Source: Campylobacter concisus
Lineage (GTDB): Bacteria > Campylobacterota > Campylobacteria > Campylobacterales > Campylobacteraceae
NCBI RefSeq assembly: GCF_003048405.1
Contig: NZ_PIQS01000004.1
Location: 88,138-152,137 of the forward strand
DNA length: 64,000 bases
Direction of reading: 5' to 3'
Made by a program: the position numbers and the translations under genes. Positions 27,387-34,789 of this stretch are shown one piece after another (within the stretch, counting starts at the first letter, position 1; the number at the start of each line of letters is the position of its first letter). Below the pieces are notes generated by a model, which saw only the letters and a list, made by a program, of their open reading frames with translations, did not search any database and was not told where the DNA came from.

Positions 27387-27420
27387 ATAAAATTTGCTAG
27401 AAATTTCTAGCAAATTTTAT
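27387..27420. terminator. 34 bp perfect palindrome, likely bidirectional terminator
   Basis: The 34 bases read the same on both strands, with a centre of GAAATTTC. It lies 3 nt after pepD and 50 nt after the pyrC end, between convergent genes. The A/T-rich ends supply U tracts in both directions. Confidence 0.75.
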
Positions 27421-27470
27421 CTATCAAATAGGATAAGTCAAATTTACCCGCAAACTCGAGCAATTTTAGA

Positions 27471-28748
27471 CTATTTCCCAAACTCATAAACGATCTTGCC
27501 ACTTTTTATCGTGGTAGTCGCTGCGCCTTTTAGTTTTTTACCAAAGAGTGGAGAATTTATAGATTTTGAGCGGTTTATCTTCTCATCATAAACATACTCG
27601 ATCTCAGGATCTATCACCGCGATGTCAGCTAGCATGCCCTCAGCAAGCCTGCCTTTATCTTTTAAATTTAGCATCTTAGCTACATTTGTAGATGTTAGCT
27701 CCACCATGCGCTCTAGGCTTATAACGCCCTCATTTACGAGCTTTAGAGTGAGTGGCACAAGGGTTTGAAGTCCGATGATGCCAAATGGCGCCTTGTCAAA
27801 TTCCACTATCTTTTCGTCTGTGTGGTGCGGGGCGTGATCAGTGGCGATAACGTCTATAAGTCCGCTTTTTAGTGCCTCTCTCACCGCTTTTACGTCGCTT
27901 ATCTCACGAAGTGGCGGTGACATTTTGAAATTTGTATCATAGGCATTTTTCAAAATTTCATCGTCGCTAAAGCTAAAGTGGTGAGGTGTGGCCTCGCAAG
28001 TGATGTTTATGCCCTCTTTTTTGCCCATTTCGATGATCTTTAGTGAGTACTCCGAGCTTACGTGAGCGATGTGGATGTGCGCTTTGGTGAGCTTTGCAAG
28101 CAACATATCACGGCTCACTGCGATCTCCTCTTTCTCTCTCGCCATGCCGCGAAGTCCAAGTATGGCCGAGACCTTGCCCTCGTGCATGGCGCCCTGCCTG
28201 CAAAGCGAGCAGTCCTCTGAGTGGCTTATGCAAAAGCTACCAAACATGCTTGAATACTCAAGTGCCGCTCTCATCACGCTTGAGCTAGTCACTGGTAGGC
28301 CATCGTCACTAAATGCAACTGCGCCAGCCTCTATAAGATCGCCCATTTCAACGATCTCATTGCCACCAAGCCCTTTGCTAATGGCCGCGATTGGCAAAAG
28401 ATCGATCAGTCCGCAGTTTTTAGCCTTTTCTATCATCGCTCTTGTGATTGAAGCGTTGTCATTTACTGGGTTTGTATTGGCCATACAAAGGCAGGTGGTT
28501 ACTCCTCCAGCCACGGCCGCTTGCGAGCCTGAGATGATGTCATCTTTATACTCTTGGCCAGGATCGCGAAAGTGCACGTGCATGTCGATAAGTCCTGGCA
28601 TGACGAGCTTATTTGTAGCGTCTATGACCTTATCGGCCTCAAATTTCTCACTTCCGATTTTGGCTATTTTGCCGTTTTCTATTAGGATATTTGCCTTAAA
28701 TTTCTCGTCGCTATTTACGATAGTGCCGTTAATTATTGCTATTTTCAT
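27471..28748 (-). CDS. pyrC: Dihydroorotase (PyrC, 425 aa type)
   Basis: Third step of pyrimidine synthesis: carbamoyl-aspartate to dihydroorotate. Metal ligands DMHVHFRDPGQEYKDD (HxH), IAHVSSEYSL and TEATPHH-like CEATPHHFSF, and IATDHAPHH. This long form differs from the 340 aa E. coli enzyme; C. jejuni, as I recall, has both types. It follows pyrB by 2 nt. Confidence 0.92.
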   Translation of the reverse strand: MKIAIINGTIVNSDEKFKANILIENGKIAKIGSEKFEADKVIDATNKLVMPGLIDMHVHFRDPGQEYKDDIISGSQAAVAGGVTTCLCMANTNPVNDNASITRAMIEKAKNCGLIDLLPIAAISKGLGGNEIVEMGDLIEAGAVAFSDDGLPVTSSSVMRAALEYSSMFGSFCISHSEDCSLCRQGAMHEGKVSAILGLRGMAREKEEIAVSRDMLLAKLTKAHIHIAHVSSEYSLKIIEMGKKEGINITCEATPHHFSFSDDEILKNAYDTNFKMSPPLREISDVKAVREALKSGLIDVIATDHAPHHTDEKIVEFDKAPFGIIGLQTLVPLTLKLVNEGVISLERMVELTSTNVAKMLNLKDKGRLAEGMLADIAVIDPEIEYVYDEKINRSKSINSPLFGKKLKGAATTTIKSGKIVYEFGK

Positions 28749-28750
28749 AG

Positions 28751-29680
28751 TTAGCCCCTATTTTTTGCAAGCGTATTTAGTATCGCCATTCTTATAGCAA
28801 CGCCGTTTTCAACTTGATTTAGCACTACTGAGTGTGTGCCATCAGCCACGTCAGAGTTTAGCTCCACGCCCCTATTTATCGGCCCTGGATGCAGTACGAT
28901 CGCGTCAGGCTTTGCTAGCTTTATCCTATTTTTATTTAGTCCAAAAAATTTCGAGTACTCTCTCGAGCTTGGAAATGCCACGTCCGCACCGCCACGCTCT
29001 AGTTGGATGCGAAGCATGATGATGACGTCGCTACCCTCGCAAGCCTCATCCATATTTTTGCAAATTTGAGACTCAAAGACCTCAGCATCTTTTGGCATCA
29101 TCATCCTTGGCGCGAAGAGCTTTAAATTTATGCCAAATTTCTTCATCGCCCAGATGTCTGACCTTGCCACGCGGCTTCTAGCGATGTCGCCGATGATCGC
29201 TACATTTAGGTTTTTATCCAAAATTTTGCCATGCTCTATTAGCGTGAAAAGATCAAGCAAGGCTTGGCTTGGGTGCTCATTTGTACCGTCCCCTGCGTTT
29301 ACGACGCTAGCCTCTGTCCTATCAGCTGCAAATTTCGCCGCACCAGAGCTTGGGTGACGAAGCACGATGATGTCGCTTCTCATTGCAGCCATGTTATTCA
29401 TCGTGTCATTTAGGCTCTCGCCCTTTGTCACACTAGAGCTTGACGAGCTGAAATTTATCGTATCAGCCCCAAGTCTCTTTGCTGCGATCTCAAAGGATGT
29501 TCTAGTTCTTGTCGAGTTTTCATAAAATGCGTTGATCGTGGTCTTTCCGCGAAGATAGTCATTTTTTTTCACTTGGCTTAAATTTAGCTCCTTAAACTCT
29601 TTCGCCGCCTCTAAAAAATATAAAATTTCTTCCTTGCTAAGCTCTCTAGTTCCTATCAAATCTTTATGTTTGTAGCCCAT
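28751..29680 (-). CDS. pyrB: Aspartate carbamoyltransferase catalytic subunit
   Basis: 309 aa. Carbamoyl phosphate plus aspartate to carbamoyl-aspartate. ENSTRTRTSFEIAAKRL is the carbamoyl-phosphate signature, HPSQALLDLFTL and LHPGPINRGVEL follow. No pyrI regulatory gene is adjacent. AGAGG is well placed before the ATG. Forms a unit with pyrC. Confidence 0.96.
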   Translation of the reverse strand: MGYKHKDLIGTRELSKEEILYFLEAAKEFKELNLSQVKKNDYLRGKTTINAFYENSTRTRTSFEIAAKRLGADTINFSSSSSSVTKGESLNDTMNNMAAMRSDIIVLRHPSSGAAKFAADRTEASVVNAGDGTNEHPSQALLDLFTLIEHGKILDKNLNVAIIGDIARSRVARSDIWAMKKFGINLKLFAPRMMMPKDAEVFESQICKNMDEACEGSDVIIMLRIQLERGGADVAFPSSREYSKFFGLNKNRIKLAKPDAIVLHPGPINRGVELNSDVADGTHSVVLNQVENGVAIRMAILNTLAKNRG

Positions 29681-29696
29681 TTTAAGCCTCTTAAAT

Positions 29697-30107
29697 TTAT
29701 TTTGTCACAAAGTCGCAAGCTGGTTGGTAGCCGTTATCACAAGCTTTTTTAAATAAAGCCTTTGCTTTTTCTTCGTTCTTTGCTTCATTTCCATCTTTAT
29801 CTTTTATTAGGCCATAAGCGATCATTTCGCCTAGTTTTTCGCAAGCCATGCCTTCGTTTTCGTCGCACATTTTTGTAAAAATTTTCTCAGCTTGAACTCT
29901 ATCTTTTGCCACGCCATCACCGTTAAATAGCATGATAGCATTCATCGTGCAAGCTTTTTTCTCGCCCTCTCCACAAGCCTTATTAAAATAAAGATAGGCT
30001 TCATTAAAATTTTTCTTTGCATAAAGCTCGTTTGCTTTGTCTAAATTTTCATTTGCCATAGCATTTAACGCAAAAACCGTTGCCACTAAAACTAAAATTT
30101 TCTTCAT
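29697..30107 (-). CDS. Secreted Sel1-repeat protein, Hcp-like
   Basis: 136 aa with a signal peptide (MKKILVLVATVFALNAMA). Three Sel1-like repeats each carry a C-x7-C pair (KACGEGEKKAC, MCDENEGMAC, ACDNGYQPAC), the disulfide pattern of Helicobacter cysteine-rich proteins (Hcp). Such proteins are periplasmic or secreted and bind protein or peptidoglycan partners; this role is not shown here. It is 9 nt upstream of nothing recognisable in pathway terms and follows the small acidic protein gene. Confidence 0.82.
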   Translation of the reverse strand: MKKILVLVATVFALNAMANENLDKANELYAKKNFNEAYLYFNKACGEGEKKACTMNAIMLFNGDGVAKDRVQAEKIFTKMCDENEGMACEKLGEMIAYGLIKDKDGNEAKNEEKAKALFKKACDNGYQPACDFVTK

Positions 30108-30116
30108 TTTCTTTCC

Positions 30117-30344
30117 TTATTTAAATAATTTTGAATGATGTTTTTTCATATATTCAACTATCTCTATGACCTCATCGCTACCGCTAGCGTTAGAATTTTC
30201 TAACGCATCATCTATGCACTCAACATAAAGATTTGCCGCCTCTTCAAGTTTATCTTTTTTTACTCCAGCATAGTAGAACATCGCCTCAAGCACCATACTA
30301 AGCTCATAGCTAAGTTCTTCTACACTCACCTCTTCTTCTTTCAT
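30117..30344 (-). CDS. Small acidic protein, unknown function
   Basis: 75 aa, rich in Glu and Asp at the start (KEEEVSVEELSYEL) and predicted all-helical. No motif recognised. The start overlaps the DHH phosphoesterase stop by 4 nt (ATGA), which supports it as a real, co-translated gene. Similar small proteins sit next to this phosphoesterase in other Campylobacter, as far as I recall. Confidence 0.75.
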   Translation of the reverse strand: MKEEEVSVEELSYELSMVLEAMFYYAGVKKDKLEEAANLYVECIDDALENSNASGSDEVIEIVEYMKKHHSKLFK

Positions 30345-31366
30345 ATATCCTCCTGTATTTTTTTGGTTATTAGATCAACTATCTGTGCTTTAATCGGCTC
30401 ATAGCTAAAGCCATCTTTGAAATTTGCAAATAGTCCGCCGCTTGCGTTCACGTGTCCGCCGCCACCAACTAGATGCTTTGCCATGGCGCTAACGTCAAGC
30501 TTACCATTTGCGCGAAAGCTTAGCGTTTTTTTATTTGTCACATCAATAAAGAAGTCAAATTCAGGATTTGCCACTAAAAAGTCGTTACCGATAACCGAAA
30601 CATTGCCGACATTGTAGGTTAAAATTCCTTTATGATCTTTATAAGTGATGCTAAATTTCTCTTTATTTTCACTAAGTTTTTTTACGACGTAGTTTGAGAT
30701 TAGATTGCTTAGCGTATCGTCTTTATCCTCTTTGAAAAATGACTTTTTAATAGCATGCACCTGCATGTCAAGGCCTATATAGTCGTTTTTCTCGTTAAAA
30801 AATTTGCTAGCTTCTTTTAAGATATGATCCATATATAGGTTGTTTTCAGCCTCAAACATCACCTTATTTATCTCTTTGGCGTTTGCCACAAGTCCCAAAC
30901 AGACCTTGCCCATCTCAAAATTTTTATCATCTTTTAGCCAAATATCCACGGCATTTACGACGTCACTAAAAATTTCAAGCTCTTTATTTTTGCCAAAAAT
31001 TCCTGCAAAAAAGTCGTAAGTGATCTTTGTAGCACACCTTGAACTATCCAAAAAATACCACGGATAGGCACTTGCACACTCTGCACCGCTTTGGTGATGA
31101 TCAAGCAAAAATAGCTTTATATTTTTACCCTCTATCATCTCAGTAAAGCTCTCGCACTGGGCTAGAGTTAAATTTAGATCAGTAATCAAAATGATGTTTT
31201 TATCATCGTTTGAGGCATCTATCTCAGCTAAAATTTGAGCAAATTTATCATCTATCTCTCTGCCGTAGTTTGAGTTTAAAAATTTCACATCTTTGAAGTA
31301 AAAATTTGTTATGTATTGCGCGCCGTATCCGTCAAGATCGGTGTGTGAGAGGTGATAAATTTTCAT
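30341..31366 (-). CDS. DHH-family phosphoesterase
   Basis: 341 aa. Metal-site motifs in order: LSHTDLDGYGAQY, LITDLNLTL, LLDHHQSGAECA (the DHH) and the C-terminal DHHA1 motif GGGGHVNASGG. Family members cleave short oligoribonucleotides (nanoRNA), cyclic dinucleotides or polyphosphate. The order DHH then DHHA1 and the length fit the NrnA type, but the substrate is not settled by sequence. 9 nt downstream of flhA. Confidence 0.88.
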   Translation of the reverse strand: MKIYHLSHTDLDGYGAQYITNFYFKDVKFLNSNYGREIDDKFAQILAEIDASNDDKNIILITDLNLTLAQCESFTEMIEGKNIKLFLLDHHQSGAECASAYPWYFLDSSRCATKITYDFFAGIFGKNKELEIFSDVVNAVDIWLKDDKNFEMGKVCLGLVANAKEINKVMFEAENNLYMDHILKEASKFFNEKNDYIGLDMQVHAIKKSFFKEDKDDTLSNLISNYVVKKLSENKEKFSITYKDHKGILTYNVGNVSVIGNDFLVANPEFDFFIDVTNKKTLSFRANGKLDVSAMAKHLVGGGGHVNASGGLFANFKDGFSYEPIKAQIVDLITKKIQEDI

Positions 31367-31375
31367 CGTTTTCCT

Positions 31376-33571
31376 TTATAAATTTTCTATTTCTATGACG
31401 CCAACCGTTTCAAATGGCGTATTTGCCGAGATCTCAGCAAAGCTTAGCACCACAATGTCGATGGCAAAATTTGCGCAGATATTTGCTATAAATTTTCTTA
31501 GGCTTGGCTCCACGCAAAGCACCATTTCGCCGTGCTGACTCATCGGACGTTTCTCTTTTTCATGCCTTAGAGCCTGAACTATCGCTGAAGTTTGAGCCAC
31601 ATTTATCATCAGGTGATACGCGCCGTCTTTATACTGCACCGCGTCCATAAGCTTTTGCTGCGCAGCACTATCTAAAATGTAAAAATTTAGCTGACCTTTC
31701 TCATCGACGTAAAGCGAGGTGATGACACGCGAGAGCGCTGCGCGCACGTGCTCGATGATCATGTCTAGGTTTTTGCTAACCTCGGCGATGTCGCTAATTG
31801 ATTCAAGTATGCTAAGCAGGTCTTTTATCGGGATATTGTCTTTAAGCAGTGCTTTTAAAACCTTTTGAATCAAATTTATAGGCGCGATTCTTAGCGTATC
31901 CTCGACCACAACTGGGTAGTCGATCTTTAGCTTGTCTAATAAATTTTGCGTCTCTTGGCGAGTTAGAAGCTCGGCTGCGTTTTGCTTGATAAGCTCGCTC
32001 ATGTGCGTTGAGATGACGCTTGCAGGATCAACTATCGTGTAGCCGCTAAGTATGGCGTCCTCTTTGACGCTAGCATCGATCCAGAGTGCGTCCAGCCCAA
32101 AAGCTGGCTCTTTTGTCGGAATTCCCTCGATATCTTCGCTAACTAGGCCACTATCCATCGCTAGAAATTTATCAGCATAAATTTCACCCTGACCGATCAC
32201 GATGCCTTTTAGTTTGAAGCGATACTCGTTTGGCGGTAGTTGAAGGTTGTCGCGAATTCTTATCTTTGGCATCAAAAAGCCAAGACTTGAAGCGATATTT
32301 CGCCTCATGGCGCGAATCCTCTCAATGAGATCCACATCAGCTAGCTTTAGTAGGCCATATCCTAGGTCAAGCTCTAAAATTTCAAGCTTTAAGATGTCAT
32401 TTATCTTTGTCTCTTCTTCTCTTGCGATCTCTTCGTCGCTCTTCTTTGGAGCCTTAGTAGCCCCACCACTTGCAGCAGCTGCCCCTGCTCCACCTTGCGT
32501 AGCGGCTCCAGCTTTTTTAGAAGCTGTTTTGTCTTTTGACGCAAGGCTTAAATTTAGCCCGCCATCTTTGGTCTGCTTGATGATGTAGCCAAGTCCCAAA
32601 AATAGCACTGCAATAAAGCCAAGAGAAAGAGTCGGAAGCCCAGGCACAAGGGCAAACATAAATAGTATAAAGCCCACTATCAACAAGGTTTTATAGTCTC
32701 CTAAGAGCTGATTTAACGTGCCCTCTGCAAAGTCCTCGTCGTCCTTGCTAGCCCTTGTAATGATGATGGCAGTTGCTGTTGAAGTGATAAGTCCTGGGAT
32801 CTGGCTCACAAGGCCATCACCGATGGTTAGGATCGTATAGTACTGAGCCGATGTCGCCATATCAAGGCCATGCTGAAACGAGCCAATAGCAAAGCCACCG
32901 ATGATATTAATGATAGTGATGATGATGCCAGCGACGGCGTCACCTTTTATAAATTTAGACGAACCATCCATCGCGCCGTAGAAATTTGCCTCGCCGATGA
33001 TGGCTTGACGTCTTTCTCGCGCCGTTTTTTCGTCAATTAGACCTGCGTTTAGATCCGCATCTATCGCCATTTGCTTACCTGGCATCGCATCAAGTGTAAA
33101 ACGCGCTTGCACTTCACTTACACGGGTTGAGCCCTTTGTTACGACCATGAAATTTATGAGAACCAAGATACAAAAGACGATGGTGCCGATGACAAAGTTG
33201 CCACCAACTACGAAATTTCCAAAACTTGAGATGATCTCACTGACCGCTTCTGGGCCGTTGTGACCTTCGCTTAAGATCATACGAGTGGTTGCGATATTTA
33301 GCGAGAGGCGAAAAAGCGTAACGATAAGGATCAGTGTCGGAAACGTACTAAGATCGGTTGGTTTTGGCACATAAATCGAAATTAAAATTATAAGCACAGA
33401 AATCGAGATCGAAAGTGCTAGGAAAAAGTCAAGCACCGCGCTTGGAAGCGGTACGATGATGATAGCAAGGATGGCAACAATGATACCGACGATGCTAAGA
33501 CTTTTAAACTTAACAATTGGCGCAAGAAACGGCGCAACAAGAGTTAAGATGTTATTTTTTTGCTTTGCCAA
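31376..33571 (-). CDS. flhA: Flagellar export protein FlhA
   Basis: 731 aa. Eight membrane helices in the first 320 residues, with the conserved FHIPEP region (here SRVSEVQARFTLDAMPGKQM) in the loop, then a Gly/Ala-rich linker (near residues 345-375) and the large cytoplasmic domain that docks chaperone-substrate complexes. Core of the flagellar type III secretion gate; in Campylobacter it also affects sigma-54 flagellar gene expression. Follows the Rrf2 regulator by 2 nt, as in C. jejuni. Confidence 0.97.
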   Translation of the reverse strand: MAKQKNNILTLVAPFLAPIVKFKSLSIVGIIVAILAIIIVPLPSAVLDFFLALSISISVLIILISIYVPKPTDLSTFPTLILIVTLFRLSLNIATTRMILSEGHNGPEAVSEIISSFGNFVVGGNFVIGTIVFCILVLINFMVVTKGSTRVSEVQARFTLDAMPGKQMAIDADLNAGLIDEKTARERRQAIIGEANFYGAMDGSSKFIKGDAVAGIIITIINIIGGFAIGSFQHGLDMATSAQYYTILTIGDGLVSQIPGLITSTATAIIITRASKDDEDFAEGTLNQLLGDYKTLLIVGFILFMFALVPGLPTLSLGFIAVLFLGLGYIIKQTKDGGLNLSLASKDKTASKKAGAATQGGAGAAAASGGATKAPKKSDEEIAREEETKINDILKLEILELDLGYGLLKLADVDLIERIRAMRRNIASSLGFLMPKIRIRDNLQLPPNEYRFKLKGIVIGQGEIYADKFLAMDSGLVSEDIEGIPTKEPAFGLDALWIDASVKEDAILSGYTIVDPASVISTHMSELIKQNAAELLTRQETQNLLDKLKIDYPVVVEDTLRIAPINLIQKVLKALLKDNIPIKDLLSILESISDIAEVSKNLDMIIEHVRAALSRVITSLYVDEKGQLNFYILDSAAQQKLMDAVQYKDGAYHLMINVAQTSAIVQALRHEKEKRPMSQHGEMVLCVEPSLRKFIANICANFAIDIVVLSFAEISANTPFETVGVIEIENL

Positions 33572-33573
33572 CT

Positions 33574-33978
33574 TTACTTCTTAATGATGTCACTTAGTTT
33601 GATCGCATCAAGCATCTCGTCGATCTTGCTTTGAAGACCGCTAAACATCGACCAAATTTGACAGCTCGAGGCTTTATTTGACGGGCAGCCATCTGCAGAA
33701 GATGAGCACTCAAAGACGTTAAGTTCACGTTTTTCAGCGCACTCTATTATCTTTTTTATGCTTAAATTTTCAGGTTCGTTATTTAGCGCGAAACCGCCAT
33801 TTGCCCCTTTAAACGACTTTAAAATTCCATCTTTTGCAAGATTTTGTAAAATTTTGGCTAAAAAGCTTTTTGAAATTTTAAGTTCATTTGAGATCGTATC
33901 AACATCAACTGGAGATGATTTTTGAGATATTAAAATAAGTGAAAGTAGGGCGTATTCGCTTGCCTTTGTAAAAAGCAT
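33574..33978 (-). CDS. Rrf2-family transcriptional regulator with three cysteines
   Basis: 134 aa winged-helix protein. N-terminus LFTKASEYALLSLILISQ and the wing SKSFLAKILQNLAKDGIL, KSFKGANGGFAL are diagnostic. Cys residues in FECSSSADGCPSNKASSCQI (C-x6-C-x7-C) probably bind an Fe-S cluster as in IscR/NsrR. Target unknown. It precedes flhA by 2 nt and matches Cj0883. Confidence 0.9.
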   Translation of the reverse strand: MLFTKASEYALLSLILISQKSSPVDVDTISNELKISKSFLAKILQNLAKDGILKSFKGANGGFALNNEPENLSIKKIIECAEKRELNVFECSSSADGCPSNKASSCQIWSMFSGLQSKIDEMLDAIKLSDIIKK

Positions 33979-34084
33979 TTATCTTCCTTAAGTCTTTAAA
34001 TAGCCCTAATTTTATTAAATTTTTACTGCATTTTTCATTAATTTTTAAAAAGCGTAGTTTTATCTAACTTTATGTTTTAAATGC

Positions 34085-34120
34085 TATAATCGTTCTTCCA
34101 AAATTCACCAATCAGGAGGT
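34085..34120 (+). promoter_or_regulatory. rpsO -10 box and ribosome site
   Basis: TATAAT (34085-34090), preceded by TGC, gives a start near 34097 and a leader of about 28 nt with AGGAGGT (34114-34120), a full Shine-Dalgarno sequence, before the ATG at 34125. Confidence 0.7.
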
Positions 34121-34124
34121 CATT

Positions 34125-34397
34125 ATGGCTTTGGATTCGGCTAAAAAAGCTCAAATAGTTGCGAAATTCGCTAGAAAAGAGGGAGATACAGGCTCTCCAG
34201 AAGTTCAAATAGCTCTTTTAACAGCTAGAATAACTGAACTTACAGAACACCTTAAAATTTTCAAAAAAGACTTTTCATCACGTTTGGGTCTTTTAAAACT
34301 AGTTGGTCAAAGAAAAAGACTTTTAAAGTATCTTAAAAATAAAGACTACACTACATATTCAAAACTAATCTCTGAGCTTGGCTTAAGAGATAAATAA
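34125..34397 (+). CDS. rpsO: 30S ribosomal protein S15
   Basis: 90 aa, normal length. Binds 16S rRNA early in small-subunit assembly. [23 protein letters not shown] and [20 protein letters not shown] are the family signature. Single-gene unit with its own promoter and a hairpin after the stop, divergent from the Rrf2 regulator. Confidence 0.98.
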   Translation: MALDSAKKAQIVAKFARKEGDTGSPEVQIALLTARITELTEHLKIFKKDFSSRLGLLKLVGQRKRLLKYLKNKDYTTYSKLISELGLRDK

Positions 34398-34403
34398 TCC
34401 ATC

Positions 34404-34422
34404 GGAGAGCGATCTGCTCTCC
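34404..34422 (+). terminator. Hairpin after rpsO
   Basis: Seven-bp stem GGAGAGC / GCTCTCC with loop GATCT, 6 nt after the rpsO stop. The following T tract is broken, so termination may be partial. Confidence 0.6.
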
Positions 34423-34760
34423 TTACTAAATTTCATTTATACATTTCTTTTATTCAAAAATTTACAGTCTATTTTAAATTTCTCATCTTTAGTATTAATT
34501 TATCTACTCACAATATGACTAACCTTTTTAAATAAAGTAAAATTAGAATTAATTTCTTCATTTTATATAAAAAGCTAAATCTCTATATCTTTATTTCTTT
34601 TATAATAAATTTATCAATTTTAAATAAATTTTAAAATCCCTAAATAATTGACTTTAGTAGAATTAAATTAATTTTAACTTAAATTAAAAATTTATTTTCA
34701 TAGATAAAGAATTTTTATTAAAGATTAAGAATTCGGCTAGTAATATTATCCATATAAAAA
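34423..34760. other. AT-rich intergenic region upstream of the formate dehydrogenase
   Basis: About 340 bp, almost all A and T, with no gene or recognisable RNA. The promoter of the formate dehydrogenase should lie at its right end; TAATATTAT at about 34741-34749 is a possible -10 region. Confidence 0.5.
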
Positions 34761-34777
34761 TATGCATATATTGCATA
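34761..34777 (+). promoter_or_regulatory. Inverted repeat TATGCA-N5-TGCATA before the formate dehydrogenase
   Basis: Perfect 6 bp arms around TATAT, ending 12 nt before the first ATG and just before AAGGAG. Its place at the likely transcription start suggests an operator or a leader hairpin. It does not match a consensus that I know for Campylobacter. Confidence 0.45.
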
Positions 34778-34789
34778 GCAAAGGAGAAA

